From positions 1-64,000 of the forward strand of contig CAWCPM010000001.1 of assembly GCA_963797565.1 (NCBI GenBank): DNA of 64,000 nucleotides. Direction: 5' to 3'. Position 1 is the stretch's first letter; the number at the start of each line of letters is the position of its first letter. The DNA comes from JAICYJ01 sp963797565. GTDB taxonomy: Bacteria; Actinomycetota; Thermoleophilia; Gaiellales; JAICJC01. Position numbers and translations under genes: made by a program. Positions 25,765 to 33,778 of this stretch are shown here, one piece after another. The notes under the pieces were generated by a model. The model ran no database searches. It worked only from the letters and a program-made list of their open reading frames with translations, and had not been told where the DNA came from.

Positions 25765-27575
25765 CGGTCGCGGGCCGGCTGGCGGAGCGGGTGCTGGTCG
25801 GAGACGGCGGCATGGGCTCGCTGCTCTCGCTCGAGCTCCCGGAGCTGCGCTTCCCGGAAGAGGCAAACCTGGCCGCCCCGGAGGCCGTGCTGGCCGCGCA
25901 CGTGAGCTTCATCCGGGCCGGCGCCGATGTGATCCAGACCAACACCTATGGCGCCAACCCCGTCAAGCTGGGTGCGCACCGCCGCGAACATCAGGTCGAC
26001 GAGATCAACGCCGCCGGCGCCAAGATCGCCCGCGACGCGCGTGAGGTGGCCGGCCGCGACGTGCTGATCGCCGGCTCGATCGGGCCGCTGGGGACGTCGG
26101 TCGAGGTGGTCGGCGGCTCCAGCTCGAGCGGCGCCGGGCTGTACGGCCGGCAGGCGGCCGTGCTGGAGGGCCGCGGGGTCGACCTGATCGTGCTGGAGAC
26201 GTTCACGTCGCTCGAGGAGCTGACGGTCGCCCTGGATGCGGTGCGCGCACAGACGCACGTGCCGGTGATCGCACAGATCACGGTCCAGGACGACGGCGAG
26301 ACGGTCACCGGCACCGGCGGCGAGGAGGCCGCGCGGGTGCTCGGAGGTCTGGGCGCGGCTGCCGTCGGGATCAACTGCAGCCTGGGACCCCAGTCGGCGC
26401 TGGCCGGCCTGCGCGAGATGTGCCGCTCGGCGACCACGCCGCTGACCGTGCAGCCCAACGTCGGCCTGCCCATGTACCAGGACGGCCGCGTGCTCTACCC
26501 GGATGCATCGGAGGCTTACGCCGCCGAGTTCGCAGCCCAGGCGGTGGCCCTCGGCGCGCGGCTGGTCGGCGGCTGTTGCGGCACCCAGCCCCACCACGTC
26601 GCGGCCATCCGGCGCGCTGTGGACGAGCACCTTCCCGCCCGCTACACGTTCGCTCGCCGCGAGCCGCCGCTGCCACCGCCGGCCGCTCCCATAGCCGATG
26701 CAAGTCGCCTGGAACGGCGGCTGGCGGCCGGAGAGTGGGTGGTGTCGGTCGAGCTGGATCCGCCCAAGGGCGGCAGCCTCGAACGGCTGCTCGGCACGGC
26801 GGCCGAGATCCAGGCCGGAGGTTCCGTCGAGTTCTTCGACGTCAACGACAACCCGATGGCGCGGGCGCGGATGAGCTCGCTGATGACCTCGACGCTGGTG
26901 CAGCAGCATCTGGGCGTGGAGACGATCCCGCACCTGACGCCGCGCGACACCACCGCCCGCGGCCTCGAGTCGCAGCTGCTGGGCGCCCACGCCGGCGGCA
27001 TCCGCAACGTGCTGGCGGTGACCGGCGACTACCCGCCGCCGGGCGACCACGGCGGCTCCGACGCCGCCTATCAGGTGGACGCGATCGGCCTGGTCGAGAT
27101 CGTGTCGGCGCTGAACGGGGGCACCGACCGGGCCGGCAAGACCCTGGACGCACCCACCGGCTTCTTCACCGGCGTCGCGGTCAACCCAACGGCCGACGAC
27201 ATCGACCTCGAGCTGGATCGGTTCCGGCGCAAGGTGGAGGCGGGGGCGCGGTTTGCGATGACGCAGGTGCTGTTCGACCTGGAGCCACTGCGGGCGATGC
27301 TGGATCGCCTGGGCGGAGCGTCGCCGATCCCGCTCCTGGTCGGGCTGTGGCCGATCACCAGCCACGCGCTGGCGCTGCGCCTGCACAACGAGGTGCCCGG
27401 CATCACGGTGCCGGAAGTGGTGTTGGCACGGTTCGCGGCCGCCGAGGCGCGGGCGGCGAAGGAGGGCGTGGCCGTGGCGCGTGAGCTGCTTGCCGAGGCT
27501 CGCGAGCTGGCGGCCGGCGCCTATCTGGTCGCCCCGTTCGGGCAGCCGGAGCGCGTGCTGTCGGTGCTCGCTTAA
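25761..27575 (+). CDS. Bifunctional homocysteine S-methyltransferase / methylenetetrahydrofolate reductase
   Basis: A 604-residue fusion like B. subtilis YitJ. The N-terminal homocysteine methyltransferase half has zinc ligands Cys206 (GINCSLGPQ) and Cys272/Cys273 (GGCCGTQPHH). The C-terminal half (about 310-600) is a MetF-type TIM barrel with VSVELDPPKGG, FDVNDNPMARARM and the NVLAVTGDYPP motif that binds FAD. Together these make methyl-THF and use a methyl donor to form methionine. GTG start at 25761, overlapping the previous stop. Confidence 0.9.
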   Translation: MTVAGRLAERVLVGDGGMGSLLSLELPELRFPEEANLAAPEAVLAAHVSFIRAGADVIQTNTYGANPVKLGAHRREHQVDEINAAGAKIARDAREVAGRDVLIAGSIGPLGTSVEVVGGSSSSGAGLYGRQAAVLEGRGVDLIVLETFTSLEELTVALDAVRAQTHVPVIAQITVQDDGETVTGTGGEEAARVLGGLGAAAVGINCSLGPQSALAGLREMCRSATTPLTVQPNVGLPMYQDGRVLYPDASEAYAAEFAAQAVALGARLVGGCCGTQPHHVAAIRRAVDEHLPARYTFARREPPLPPPAAPIADASRLERRLAAGEWVVSVELDPPKGGSLERLLGTAAEIQAGGSVEFFDVNDNPMARARMSSLMTSTLVQQHLGVETIPHLTPRDTTARGLESQLLGAHAGGIRNVLAVTGDYPPPGDHGGSDAAYQVDAIGLVEIVSALNGGTDRAGKTLDAPTGFFTGVAVNPTADDIDLELDRFRRKVEAGARFAMTQVLFDLEPLRAMLDRLGGASPIPLLVGLWPITSHALALRLHNEVPGITVPEVVLARFAAAEARAAKEGVAVARELLAEARELAAGAYLVAPFGQPERVLSVLA

Positions 27576-27589
27576 GAGCGAGCCGGCCG

Positions 27590-27607
27590 GGGATTCCGTC
27601 GAATCCC
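27590..27607 (+). terminator. Short hairpin after the methyltransferase/reductase gene
   Basis: GGGATTC-CGTC-GAATCCC, a perfect 7-bp stem 15 bases past the stop, without a T-run. It is a weak intrinsic terminator or could be an element of the next promoter, whose -10 (TAGACT, 27613-27618) follows directly. Confidence 0.4.
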
Positions 27608-27650
27608 TGTGCTAGACTCAGATCGTGGCACCCAATCTCCTCACCTGACT

Positions 27651-27668
27651 GGCACGCGGCCGCGTGCC
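27651..27668. promoter_or_regulatory. 18-bp perfect palindrome in the MFS gene leader
   Basis: GGCACGCGGCCGCGTGCC lies between a likely -10 (TAGACT, 27613-27618) and the GTG start at 27708. It would be transcribed into the 5' leader, so it could be an operator for a drug-responsive repressor or a leader hairpin. Confidence 0.5.
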
Positions 27669-27707
27669 GCTCGTAATCCGCCGTCCTGTTCGTCTGGAGA
27701 TTCGCTC

Positions 27708-28916
27708 GTGACCACTGCACCCACCATCGCAATTCGCCGCCTCGCCGCCAGCCGCGCCATCGCGGTCACAGGCTATGAAGCCGGCTGGATCGCGCTCATG
27801 GTCGCGATCTACGCGCGCACCCACTCGACGGTGTGGATGTCGGCGGCGCTGTTCGCAGCGATCGCCAGCTCGAGCCTGGTGGCGCCGGTCGCGGGCGCGC
27901 TGGGCGACCGCTACGACCGCCGCCGGGTGATGATCGTCTCCGAGCTGGCTGCGGCCGCGTTCGCCGCGGCGATGGTGGTCGCGCACGCGCCATGGCTGCT
28001 GGTCGCCCTGGCCGCACTGGTGGGGCTGGCCGAGGCGCCGTTCATGCCGGCGTCCAGCGCCGCCGTGCCCAACCTGGTGGGAGACAACCGGCTGGAGTGG
28101 GCCAACTCGACGCTGGCCGTGGGCCGCAACGTCGGCCAGCTGCTGGGGCCGCTGGTTGGTGGCGTGGCGGCGGCGGCCGTCGGCTCGGCCGCCGTGTTCG
28201 GCATCTCTGCCGTCGGCTTCCTGATCTCGGCTGCCCTGGTGGCGTCGGTGTCGGGCCGGTTCTCGGGGAAGCGCGCCGAGCACCACGATCGCCAGCTGCG
28301 GGCCGGGTTCGTGTTCGTCTGGAACTCGCCGGTGCTGCGCGGGATGACGGTGGCCTGGATGGTGCTGCTGTTCCTGCTGGGGCCGGTGCTGGTGGCCGAG
28401 CTGCCGCTGGCGCACGAGTTCGGCCAGGGCGCGGCCGGCTACGGCATGATCGCGGCCTGCTGGGGCGGCGGCGCGATCGCGGGCTCGTTCCTGGGGCGCG
28501 TGACCGGGCGCAGATGGGAGAGCAGGACGATGATCTGGGGCTGCCTGCTGATCGGCGCCGGGTTCGCTGTCGTCAGCGGCGCGCCGGTGTTCGTGGTCGC
28601 TATGGCCGGCATGATCCTCGCCGGCGTCGCCGAGGGCGCGGTCAGCGTGGCCGAGCAGACGATCATCCAGCGGTGCACCCCGGACAGCGTGCGGTCGCGG
28701 GTGAACTCGGCCGGTGAGGCCGCCGCGATGGGCGCGTTCTCGCTGTCGTTCCCGGCGGCCGGGTTCGTCATCAACCTGCTCGGCGTGCGCGGCGCATACC
28801 TCATGGCCGCGTTTGGCTGCGTGCTGGCGGCCGCGATACTGGTGCCGGCCATGCGGGCGGCGCGCGCCACGGTCGTCACCGACGAGGGCATGGTCGAGGA
28901 GCCGGTCGCGGCCTGA
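27708..28916 (+). CDS. MFS transporter (putative drug exporter)
   Basis: A 402-residue major-facilitator protein with about twelve helices. The cytoplasmic loop motif GDRYDRRRVMIVSE after helix 2 is the MFS A-motif, and the central loop carries SGKRAEHHDR. Family members of this type (MDR/enterobactin exporter-like) pump drugs or siderophores. The GTG start at 27708 is chosen for CTGGAGA at proper spacing. A leader of about 80 bases holds a perfect palindrome. Confidence 0.82.
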   Translation: MTTAPTIAIRRLAASRAIAVTGYEAGWIALMVAIYARTHSTVWMSAALFAAIASSSLVAPVAGALGDRYDRRRVMIVSELAAAAFAAAMVVAHAPWLLVALAALVGLAEAPFMPASSAAVPNLVGDNRLEWANSTLAVGRNVGQLLGPLVGGVAAAAVGSAAVFGISAVGFLISAALVASVSGRFSGKRAEHHDRQLRAGFVFVWNSPVLRGMTVAWMVLLFLLGPVLVAELPLAHEFGQGAAGYGMIAACWGGGAIAGSFLGRVTGRRWESRTMIWGCLLIGAGFAVVSGAPVFVVAMAGMILAGVAEGAVSVAEQTIIQRCTPDSVRSRVNSAGEAAAMGAFSLSFPAAGFVINLLGVRGAYLMAAFGCVLAAAILVPAMRAARATVVTDEGMVEEPVAA

Positions 28917-28948
28917 GCCTGGTGTCGCACCTCTGATGCCTCGAAGTG

Positions 28949-29013
28949 CGGGTGGACATGCGCCTCGATCAACCGGGCACTATTCTCACGGCTACGAGAC
29001 CAATGTCCACCCG
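28949..29013. promoter_or_regulatory. 11-bp inverted repeat flanking a possible gabD promoter
   Basis: CGGGTGGACAT (28949-28959) and ATGTCCACCCG (29003-29013) are exact complements 43 bases apart. Between them lies TATTCT (28981-28986), a -10-like sequence. The pair could be two half-sites of a repressor or activator for the dehydrogenase gene downstream, or a long RNA hairpin. Confidence 0.5.
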
Positions 29014-29066
29014 GGTGTGCAACCCGGCAGGGGGGCGGCTGTGACCACTTTGACTGGAGGAGGACG

Positions 29067-30434
29067 ATGAGCGATTACGCGGTGATCAATCCGGCAACGG
29101 GGGAGCAGGTCAAGACCTTCCCGACCATCACGGACGACGAGCTCGCTGCGGCCATCAAGCTGGCGTACGAGACGCATCAGCGGTGGGCCCGCACGACCAG
29201 CGTGGAGGACCGCGCCGCACTGGTGCGCCGCGTCGGCGAGCTGCACTCCGAGCGGCGCGAGGAGCTGGCCGCCATCACCGTCCGCGAGATGGGCAAGCCC
29301 ACCGAGCAGGCGCTGGGCGAGATCGATTTCTGCGCCGACATCTACGGTTACTACGCAGACAACGGCCCCGACCTGATGAAGGACGAGCCGATCAAGCTGC
29401 TGGCCGGCGAGGGCTCCGCGATCATCCGGCGCAGCTCGCTGGGCGTGATCCTCGGGATCATGCCGTGGAACTTCCCGACCTACCAGGTGGCGCGCTTCGG
29501 CGGGCCCAACATGATCATCGGCAACACGGTGCTCCTGAAGCACGCGCCGCAGTGCCCAGAGACGGCGGCGGCGCTGCAGGCGATCTACCTTGACGCCGGC
29601 TTCCCCGAGGGCGCCTACGTCAACATCTATGCCACCAACGATCAGATCGCCGACGTGATCGCCGATCCGCGCGTGCAGGGCGTGTCCGTAACGGGCTCGG
29701 AGCGGGCCGGTGCGGCCGTGGCCGAGATCGCCGGCCGGAACCTGAAGAAGGTCGTGCTGGAGCTGGGCGGATCCGATCCGTTCATCCTGCTCAGCACCGA
29801 TGACCTCGACGCCACCGTCGAGTCGGCGGTGAACGCCCGGCTCGACAACGCCGGCCAGTCGTGCAACGCGGCCAAGCGGTTCGTGGTGATCGACGAGCTG
29901 TACGAGCCGTTCCTGGAGAAGTTCACCGCAGCCATGTCGGAGTGGAAGCCGGGCGACCCTTCCGCTGACGGCACCGCGCTCGGTCCCCTTTCCTCGAGCA
30001 CCGCGGCCGATCGGCTGCAGGACCAGCTCGACCGGGCGATCAAGGGCGGCGCGAGGGTCGTCGTCGGCGAAAAGCGCGACGGTAACTTCTTCGCGCCGAT
30101 GGTGCTGACCGACGTCACACCTGACAACGACGCCTACCGCGAGGAGCTGTTCGGGCCGGTCGCGGTCGTGTACAAGGTCGGCTCCGAGGAGGAGGCTGTC
30201 AAGCTCGCAAACGACACGCCGTACGGGCTGGGCTCGTACCTCTTCACGACCGACGCCGACCAGGCCGAGCGGGTGGCGAACGAGATCGACGCCGGCATGG
30301 TGTACGTCAACATCGTCGGCGCCGACGGTGCCGAGCTGCCGTTCGGCGGCGTCAAGCGCTCCGGCTCGGGCCGCGAGCTTGGCAAGTACGGTGCGGACGA
30401 GTTCGTCAACAAGAAGCTGATCCGGGTCGGCTGA
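29067..30434 (+). CDS. gabD: NAD(P)-dependent succinate-semialdehyde dehydrogenase
   Basis: A 455-residue aldehyde dehydrogenase. Catalytic Cys266 (NAGQSCNAAKR), general base Glu232 (LELGGSDP) and Asn135 (PWNFP) are all present. The sequence style (INPATGEQVKTFPT start, SELPFGGVKRSGSGRELG-like end) is that of the SSADH/GabD branch. It oxidises succinate semialdehyde to succinate, the last step of GABA breakdown. GGAGGAGG before the ATG is strong. It is a single-gene transcript ending at a clear terminator. Confidence 0.9.
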   Translation: MSDYAVINPATGEQVKTFPTITDDELAAAIKLAYETHQRWARTTSVEDRAALVRRVGELHSERREELAAITVREMGKPTEQALGEIDFCADIYGYYADNGPDLMKDEPIKLLAGEGSAIIRRSSLGVILGIMPWNFPTYQVARFGGPNMIIGNTVLLKHAPQCPETAAALQAIYLDAGFPEGAYVNIYATNDQIADVIADPRVQGVSVTGSERAGAAVAEIAGRNLKKVVLELGGSDPFILLSTDDLDATVESAVNARLDNAGQSCNAAKRFVVIDELYEPFLEKFTAAMSEWKPGDPSADGTALGPLSSSTAADRLQDQLDRAIKGGARVVVGEKRDGNFFAPMVLTDVTPDNDAYREELFGPVAVVYKVGSEEEAVKLANDTPYGLGSYLFTTDADQAERVANEIDAGMVYVNIVGADGAELPFGGVKRSGSGRELGKYGADEFVNKKLIRVG

Positions 30435-30455
30435 CCGGATCTTGAGTGGCTCACG

Positions 30456-30486
30456 GCCGGGCGGGGAGTTCGCCTCCCCGCCCGGC
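30456..30486. terminator. Bidirectional hairpin terminator
   Basis: A 13-bp perfect stem (GCCGGGCGGGGAG against its complement) with loop TTCGC, between the convergent gabD and DUF2252 genes. No T-run is visible, as is common in high-GC actinobacteria. Confidence 0.75.
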
Positions 30487-30491
30487 GGGGA

Positions 30492-31901
30492 TCAGATCCC
30501 CTCCCTGGCCTCGATCTCACCGCACCTGACGGCTGCCCTCAGGCGGCGATGGTCAAGTTCGTTCTGGTCTGCGTAGAGGGTGGAGAAGCGGGCGATCGCC
30601 TTGTCGAAGCTGCGGCCCTTGCCGAGGTAGGCGGCGATCGCCAGACGGTCGCCGGACCGGGCGTGCGAGCGGGCCAGCGACCACGCGCAGGCCCGGGTGT
30701 AGGTGAGCAGGCCGTGCTCCGTCATACGTGACAGGTCGGCCGAGGCCTTCCAGTCCCACAGCTGGCGCACGTAGAAGTCGCGCTCGACGCCTTCCAGGTC
30801 GGGGCTGCGCTGCCAGCTCAAGAAGATGTCGGTCGCCGCTTGCATCATCCGCTGGCCGCGCACGACCCGCTCGCCGTGGGTGTCGTATTCACTGATGCCC
30901 AGGTGCGGTTCGAGCACCGACGCCTGGGCCTCCTTTGCCTGGAGCATGACGGCGTCCTGTCCGCCGCGGCCGACCAGCAGGATCACCCATGCCCGGGTGC
31001 CGACGCTGCCGATCCCGACCACCTTGCGGGCCATGTCGGCCACCTCATAGGAGCGGACGAGGTGCTGGCGATCCGCGTGGAGCCCGTCGATGTACTGCTC
31101 CAGCAGCCCCAGCACGTATGCCCGGCGTTCGGTCGGGCCTGCGTCGTAGAGCTCGTGCAGAGGCGTCAGCAGCGGCGGGACGCTCACGAATCGCAGCTTC
31201 CCGTCGACGACTTCGGTCAGCTTCCGCACCGCCCGAGCGCTGGTTTTCCGCCGGCCGCGCTGGAAGGTGCGGGTGAGCAGCTGGTGGCCGTCGGCGTCGA
31301 GCCTGGTGCCAAAACGGGCGGTCAGCTCGTCGGCATCGAGGCGCTCGTACCAGGCGTCGAGGAAGCTCTCCCGAGCGAACTCGCGCATCCCTTCGCGGTA
31401 CTCGCGCACCGCCCGCTCGATGATCGGCCGTCGCCGGCCGGCCGGCAGGTCGATGTCGCGGCCGGCGATCTCGATGCTGGCGGCCATCCGCTTCACGTCC
31501 CACTCCCAGGGGCCGGGCAGCGTCTCGTCGAAGTCGTTGGGCCCGAACACGAGGCGGCGGTCAGGCGCCGCGAACCCGCCGAAGTTCGAGATGTGCGCGT
31601 CCCCACAGGCCTGCACCACAAGGCCGGAGCTGGGCGTGTCGGCCAGATCGGCCGCCATCACCGCGGCCGCGCCGCGGAAGTAAGTGAACGGCGTGGATAG
31701 CATCCGCCCGTACCGGATCGGCACCAGCTCGGCCAGACGCGACTCCGTCTGACGGTGGAGCGTTTTCACGGGGTCGGGCCGCGTGCGCGCCGGCGCCCAA
31801 TCGGCGTGGCCTGCGCGTGGCGCACTGGCCCGCGCCACGCGGCCGCGCTCGGCGTCCTCGCCGTTTTCGAGGCGGGCGACACGATCTGCTGGACTGGCCA
31901 C
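30492..31901 (-). CDS. DUF2252 family protein (second copy)
   Basis: A 469-residue paralogue of the protein at 16779. The same motifs appear: VPIRYGRM, ACGDAHISNFG, NDFDETLPGPWEWDVKRM and AWSLARSHARSGD. Clear divergence elsewhere shows an old duplication or separate acquisition. The GTG start at 31901 has no strong ribosome site. It is divergent from the ferritin-like gene and alone in its transcript. Confidence 0.87.
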   Translation of the reverse strand: MASPADRVARLENGEDAERGRVARASAPRAGHADWAPARTRPDPVKTLHRQTESRLAELVPIRYGRMLSTPFTYFRGAAAVMAADLADTPSSGLVVQACGDAHISNFGGFAAPDRRLVFGPNDFDETLPGPWEWDVKRMAASIEIAGRDIDLPAGRRRPIIERAVREYREGMREFARESFLDAWYERLDADELTARFGTRLDADGHQLLTRTFQRGRRKTSARAVRKLTEVVDGKLRFVSVPPLLTPLHELYDAGPTERRAYVLGLLEQYIDGLHADRQHLVRSYEVADMARKVVGIGSVGTRAWVILLVGRGGQDAVMLQAKEAQASVLEPHLGISEYDTHGERVVRGQRMMQAATDIFLSWQRSPDLEGVERDFYVRQLWDWKASADLSRMTEHGLLTYTRACAWSLARSHARSGDRLAIAAYLGKGRSFDKAIARFSTLYADQNELDHRRLRAAVRCGEIEAREGI

Positions 31902-32105
31902 GGGGAAACGGTAGACGGTTCTGCCGCTTCACCTCGGCACGCGCTCGCCGCAGCCACCCGTCAGCGCCCGTCCTGATTGTGACTGCGGTCACGCGTTCGA
32001 AACCGGTCTGGCGCAGGGCCGTAGTAGGGGGATCGCGGCGCCTCGGGTGGTCGGGCGGCTCACCGCGATCGGCTGTATGTACCCATCGGAAAGGGAGGAC
32101 GACCC

Positions 32106-33275
32106 ATGCTGGAAGATGCTTCCACCACCACCAACGACGGCCACGTGGCCAGCCCCGCCGACGAGGACCTCGGCGGACACTGGAACCGGGTGATCGGCCG
32201 CCGCGCGTTCCTTCGTGGCGCCGGTGTGGCCGGTGCCACGGCGCTGACGGGCTCGGGGTTGCTCGCCGCCGGAGCCGCGGCCAGCGTCGACACCCCCACC
32301 GCGGGCGACATCGCGATCCTGCGGTTCCTCTGCGCCGCGGAGATCCTCGAGACCGACCTCTGGGTGCAGTATGAGGAGCTGGGCGGGGTCAACGGCGGCA
32401 ACAGCTCCTACATGCTCGCACTCGAGAACCTCGACGGCGACATGCCCCAGTACATCAGCGACAACACCGACGACGAGCGCAGCCACGCCGCGTTCCTGAA
32501 TGCCTACCTGCGTTCGCACGGGGCCAAGCCGGTGAACCTCGACCGCTTCCGCACGCTGCCCAGCAGCAAGGCCACCGGCGCGAAGCAGATCGGACGGCTG
32601 ACCAACCTGATGTCGCTGAACGTCGACACCAGCTGGTACACCCGCTACCGCAGCACCAAGAACCCCGACTTCGGAGCCGGCTTCCCGCAGGCGGTGCATA
32701 TCCAGGACCAGCCCGCGATCCCGCTGAACGACCACGACACACCGCCCGGCACCGGTCAGCCGGTGCCGCCGGTGACCAGGCACGCGCGCCGTATGCAGGC
32801 GATCGCCAACGCGGCCGGGTTCCACTTCGCGATGATCGAGCAGGGTGGCTCCAGCCTCTACACCACGATGAGCCTGAAGGCCTCTTCGCTGGAGGTGCTG
32901 CGCATCATCGTCTCGATCGGCGGAGTCGAGGTCGACCACTTCGCGGTCTGGCACGACAAGGCCGGAAACGCCGTGGCGCAGCCGCTGGCGGGCGTCACCG
33001 ACCCCGAGACCGGAACCCACTTCCCTGACCTGAACGCGCGGGACAGCGAGCTGTTCCAGACCAACCTGATCTTCCCGGAGCCCTGCGACTTCCTGGACAA
33101 GGGGCTTCCGGCCTGCTCGGTGATCCGACCCTCCACGACGCAGAACTCGGGCGCCGTGGCGGCGGTGCGCGCGCTCACCGCCGACAACCTGTTCAAGGGG
33201 CAGACGCCGGCCTTCTTCCGGACGCTGATGCGCCTGGCGCAGGCCGCGGACGCCGCACACCGCACGCGCACGTAA
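32106..33275 (+). CDS. Tat-exported ferritin-like domain protein
   Basis: A 389-residue protein with a twin-arginine signal (GRRAFLRGAG, Arg32-Arg33, then a hydrophobic stretch to about residue 60) and a ferritin-like four-helix domain. Pairs of Glu/His in ILETDLWVQYEE, TDDERSHAAF, FHFAMIEQGG and GVEVDHFAVW look like di-metal ligands. Export by Tat fits a cofactor loaded in the cytoplasm. Function is unknown; some relatives are desiccation or stress proteins. GGAAAGGGAGG precedes the ATG. Confidence 0.8.
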   Translation: MLEDASTTTNDGHVASPADEDLGGHWNRVIGRRAFLRGAGVAGATALTGSGLLAAGAAASVDTPTAGDIAILRFLCAAEILETDLWVQYEELGGVNGGNSSYMLALENLDGDMPQYISDNTDDERSHAAFLNAYLRSHGAKPVNLDRFRTLPSSKATGAKQIGRLTNLMSLNVDTSWYTRYRSTKNPDFGAGFPQAVHIQDQPAIPLNDHDTPPGTGQPVPPVTRHARRMQAIANAAGFHFAMIEQGGSSLYTTMSLKASSLEVLRIIVSIGGVEVDHFAVWHDKAGNAVAQPLAGVTDPETGTHFPDLNARDSELFQTNLIFPEPCDFLDKGLPACSVIRPSTTQNSGAVAAVRALTADNLFKGQTPAFFRTLMRLAQAADAAHRTRT

Positions 33276-33285
33276 GCGAGGCTCC

Positions 33286-33319
33286 GCCCGCGTCGCGCCC
33301 TGAAAAGCGCGACGCGGGC
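33286..33319 (+). terminator. Hairpin terminator after the ferritin-like gene
   Basis: A 13-bp perfect stem (GCCCGCGTCGCGC and its complement) with loop CCTGAAAA, 10 bases past the stop codon. Confidence 0.75.
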
Positions 33320-33392
33320 CGTGCGGTTCGCCGCGCGGCTTTGGGGGGATAACCGTACCGTCGGGCGGCCCCAGCCTTCTACCATTCATGGC

Positions 33393-33716
33393 ATGAATAC
33401 GGCCGCAAACAGACAACGGCTCGCCAACTTCATCGACCTGGCTCTGAACCCGTGGAGCCTGTACGGACGACCGATAGCAGCGGTGCCCATTCCCCGCAGC
33501 GTGCTTGTGACCTGCGGCGAGGAGATGCACGCCCTGGCGGAGGCCCTGCGTGACGAGCGTCGCACCGTGGATGCCGGGACGCTGCGCGAGCTCCGGGAGG
33601 TGCTCACGCACGGAGCGTCGTCGCCGCTGTACGACGGCAGCCACCCGATACGCGCGCTGCACACGCTGGTCGCGATCGAGTCGCGCTTCGGCGACGCCAC
33701 GGCATGCGCCGCGTAG
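33393..33716 (+). CDS. Hypothetical 107-residue soluble protein
   Basis: A small protein without signal peptide or membrane segment. It is helical with the segment PRSVLVTCGEEMHALAEAL and a C-terminal HTLVAIESRFGDATA. No family is recognised. TACCAT (33380-33385) ends 7 bases before the ATG and no ribosome site is present, so the mRNA is probably leaderless. Confidence 0.55.
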   Translation: MNTAANRQRLANFIDLALNPWSLYGRPIAAVPIPRSVLVTCGEEMHALAEALRDERRTVDAGTLRELREVLTHGASSPLYDGSHPIRALHTLVAIESRFGDATACAA

Positions 33717-33778
33717 CTGGACGCGCCGGCCGGCCGCCTGCGGCGGGCACGCGAGGGCCGATCTAGGATGCGAACCTG

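Noticed and set aside
24405..27386. A 993-residue minus-strand frame
   Set aside because: It runs antisense to the homocysteine methyltransferase/MTHFR and Ser/Gly-repeat genes. Its composition (Arg, Gln, His rich) is typical of shadow frames in high-GC DNA.
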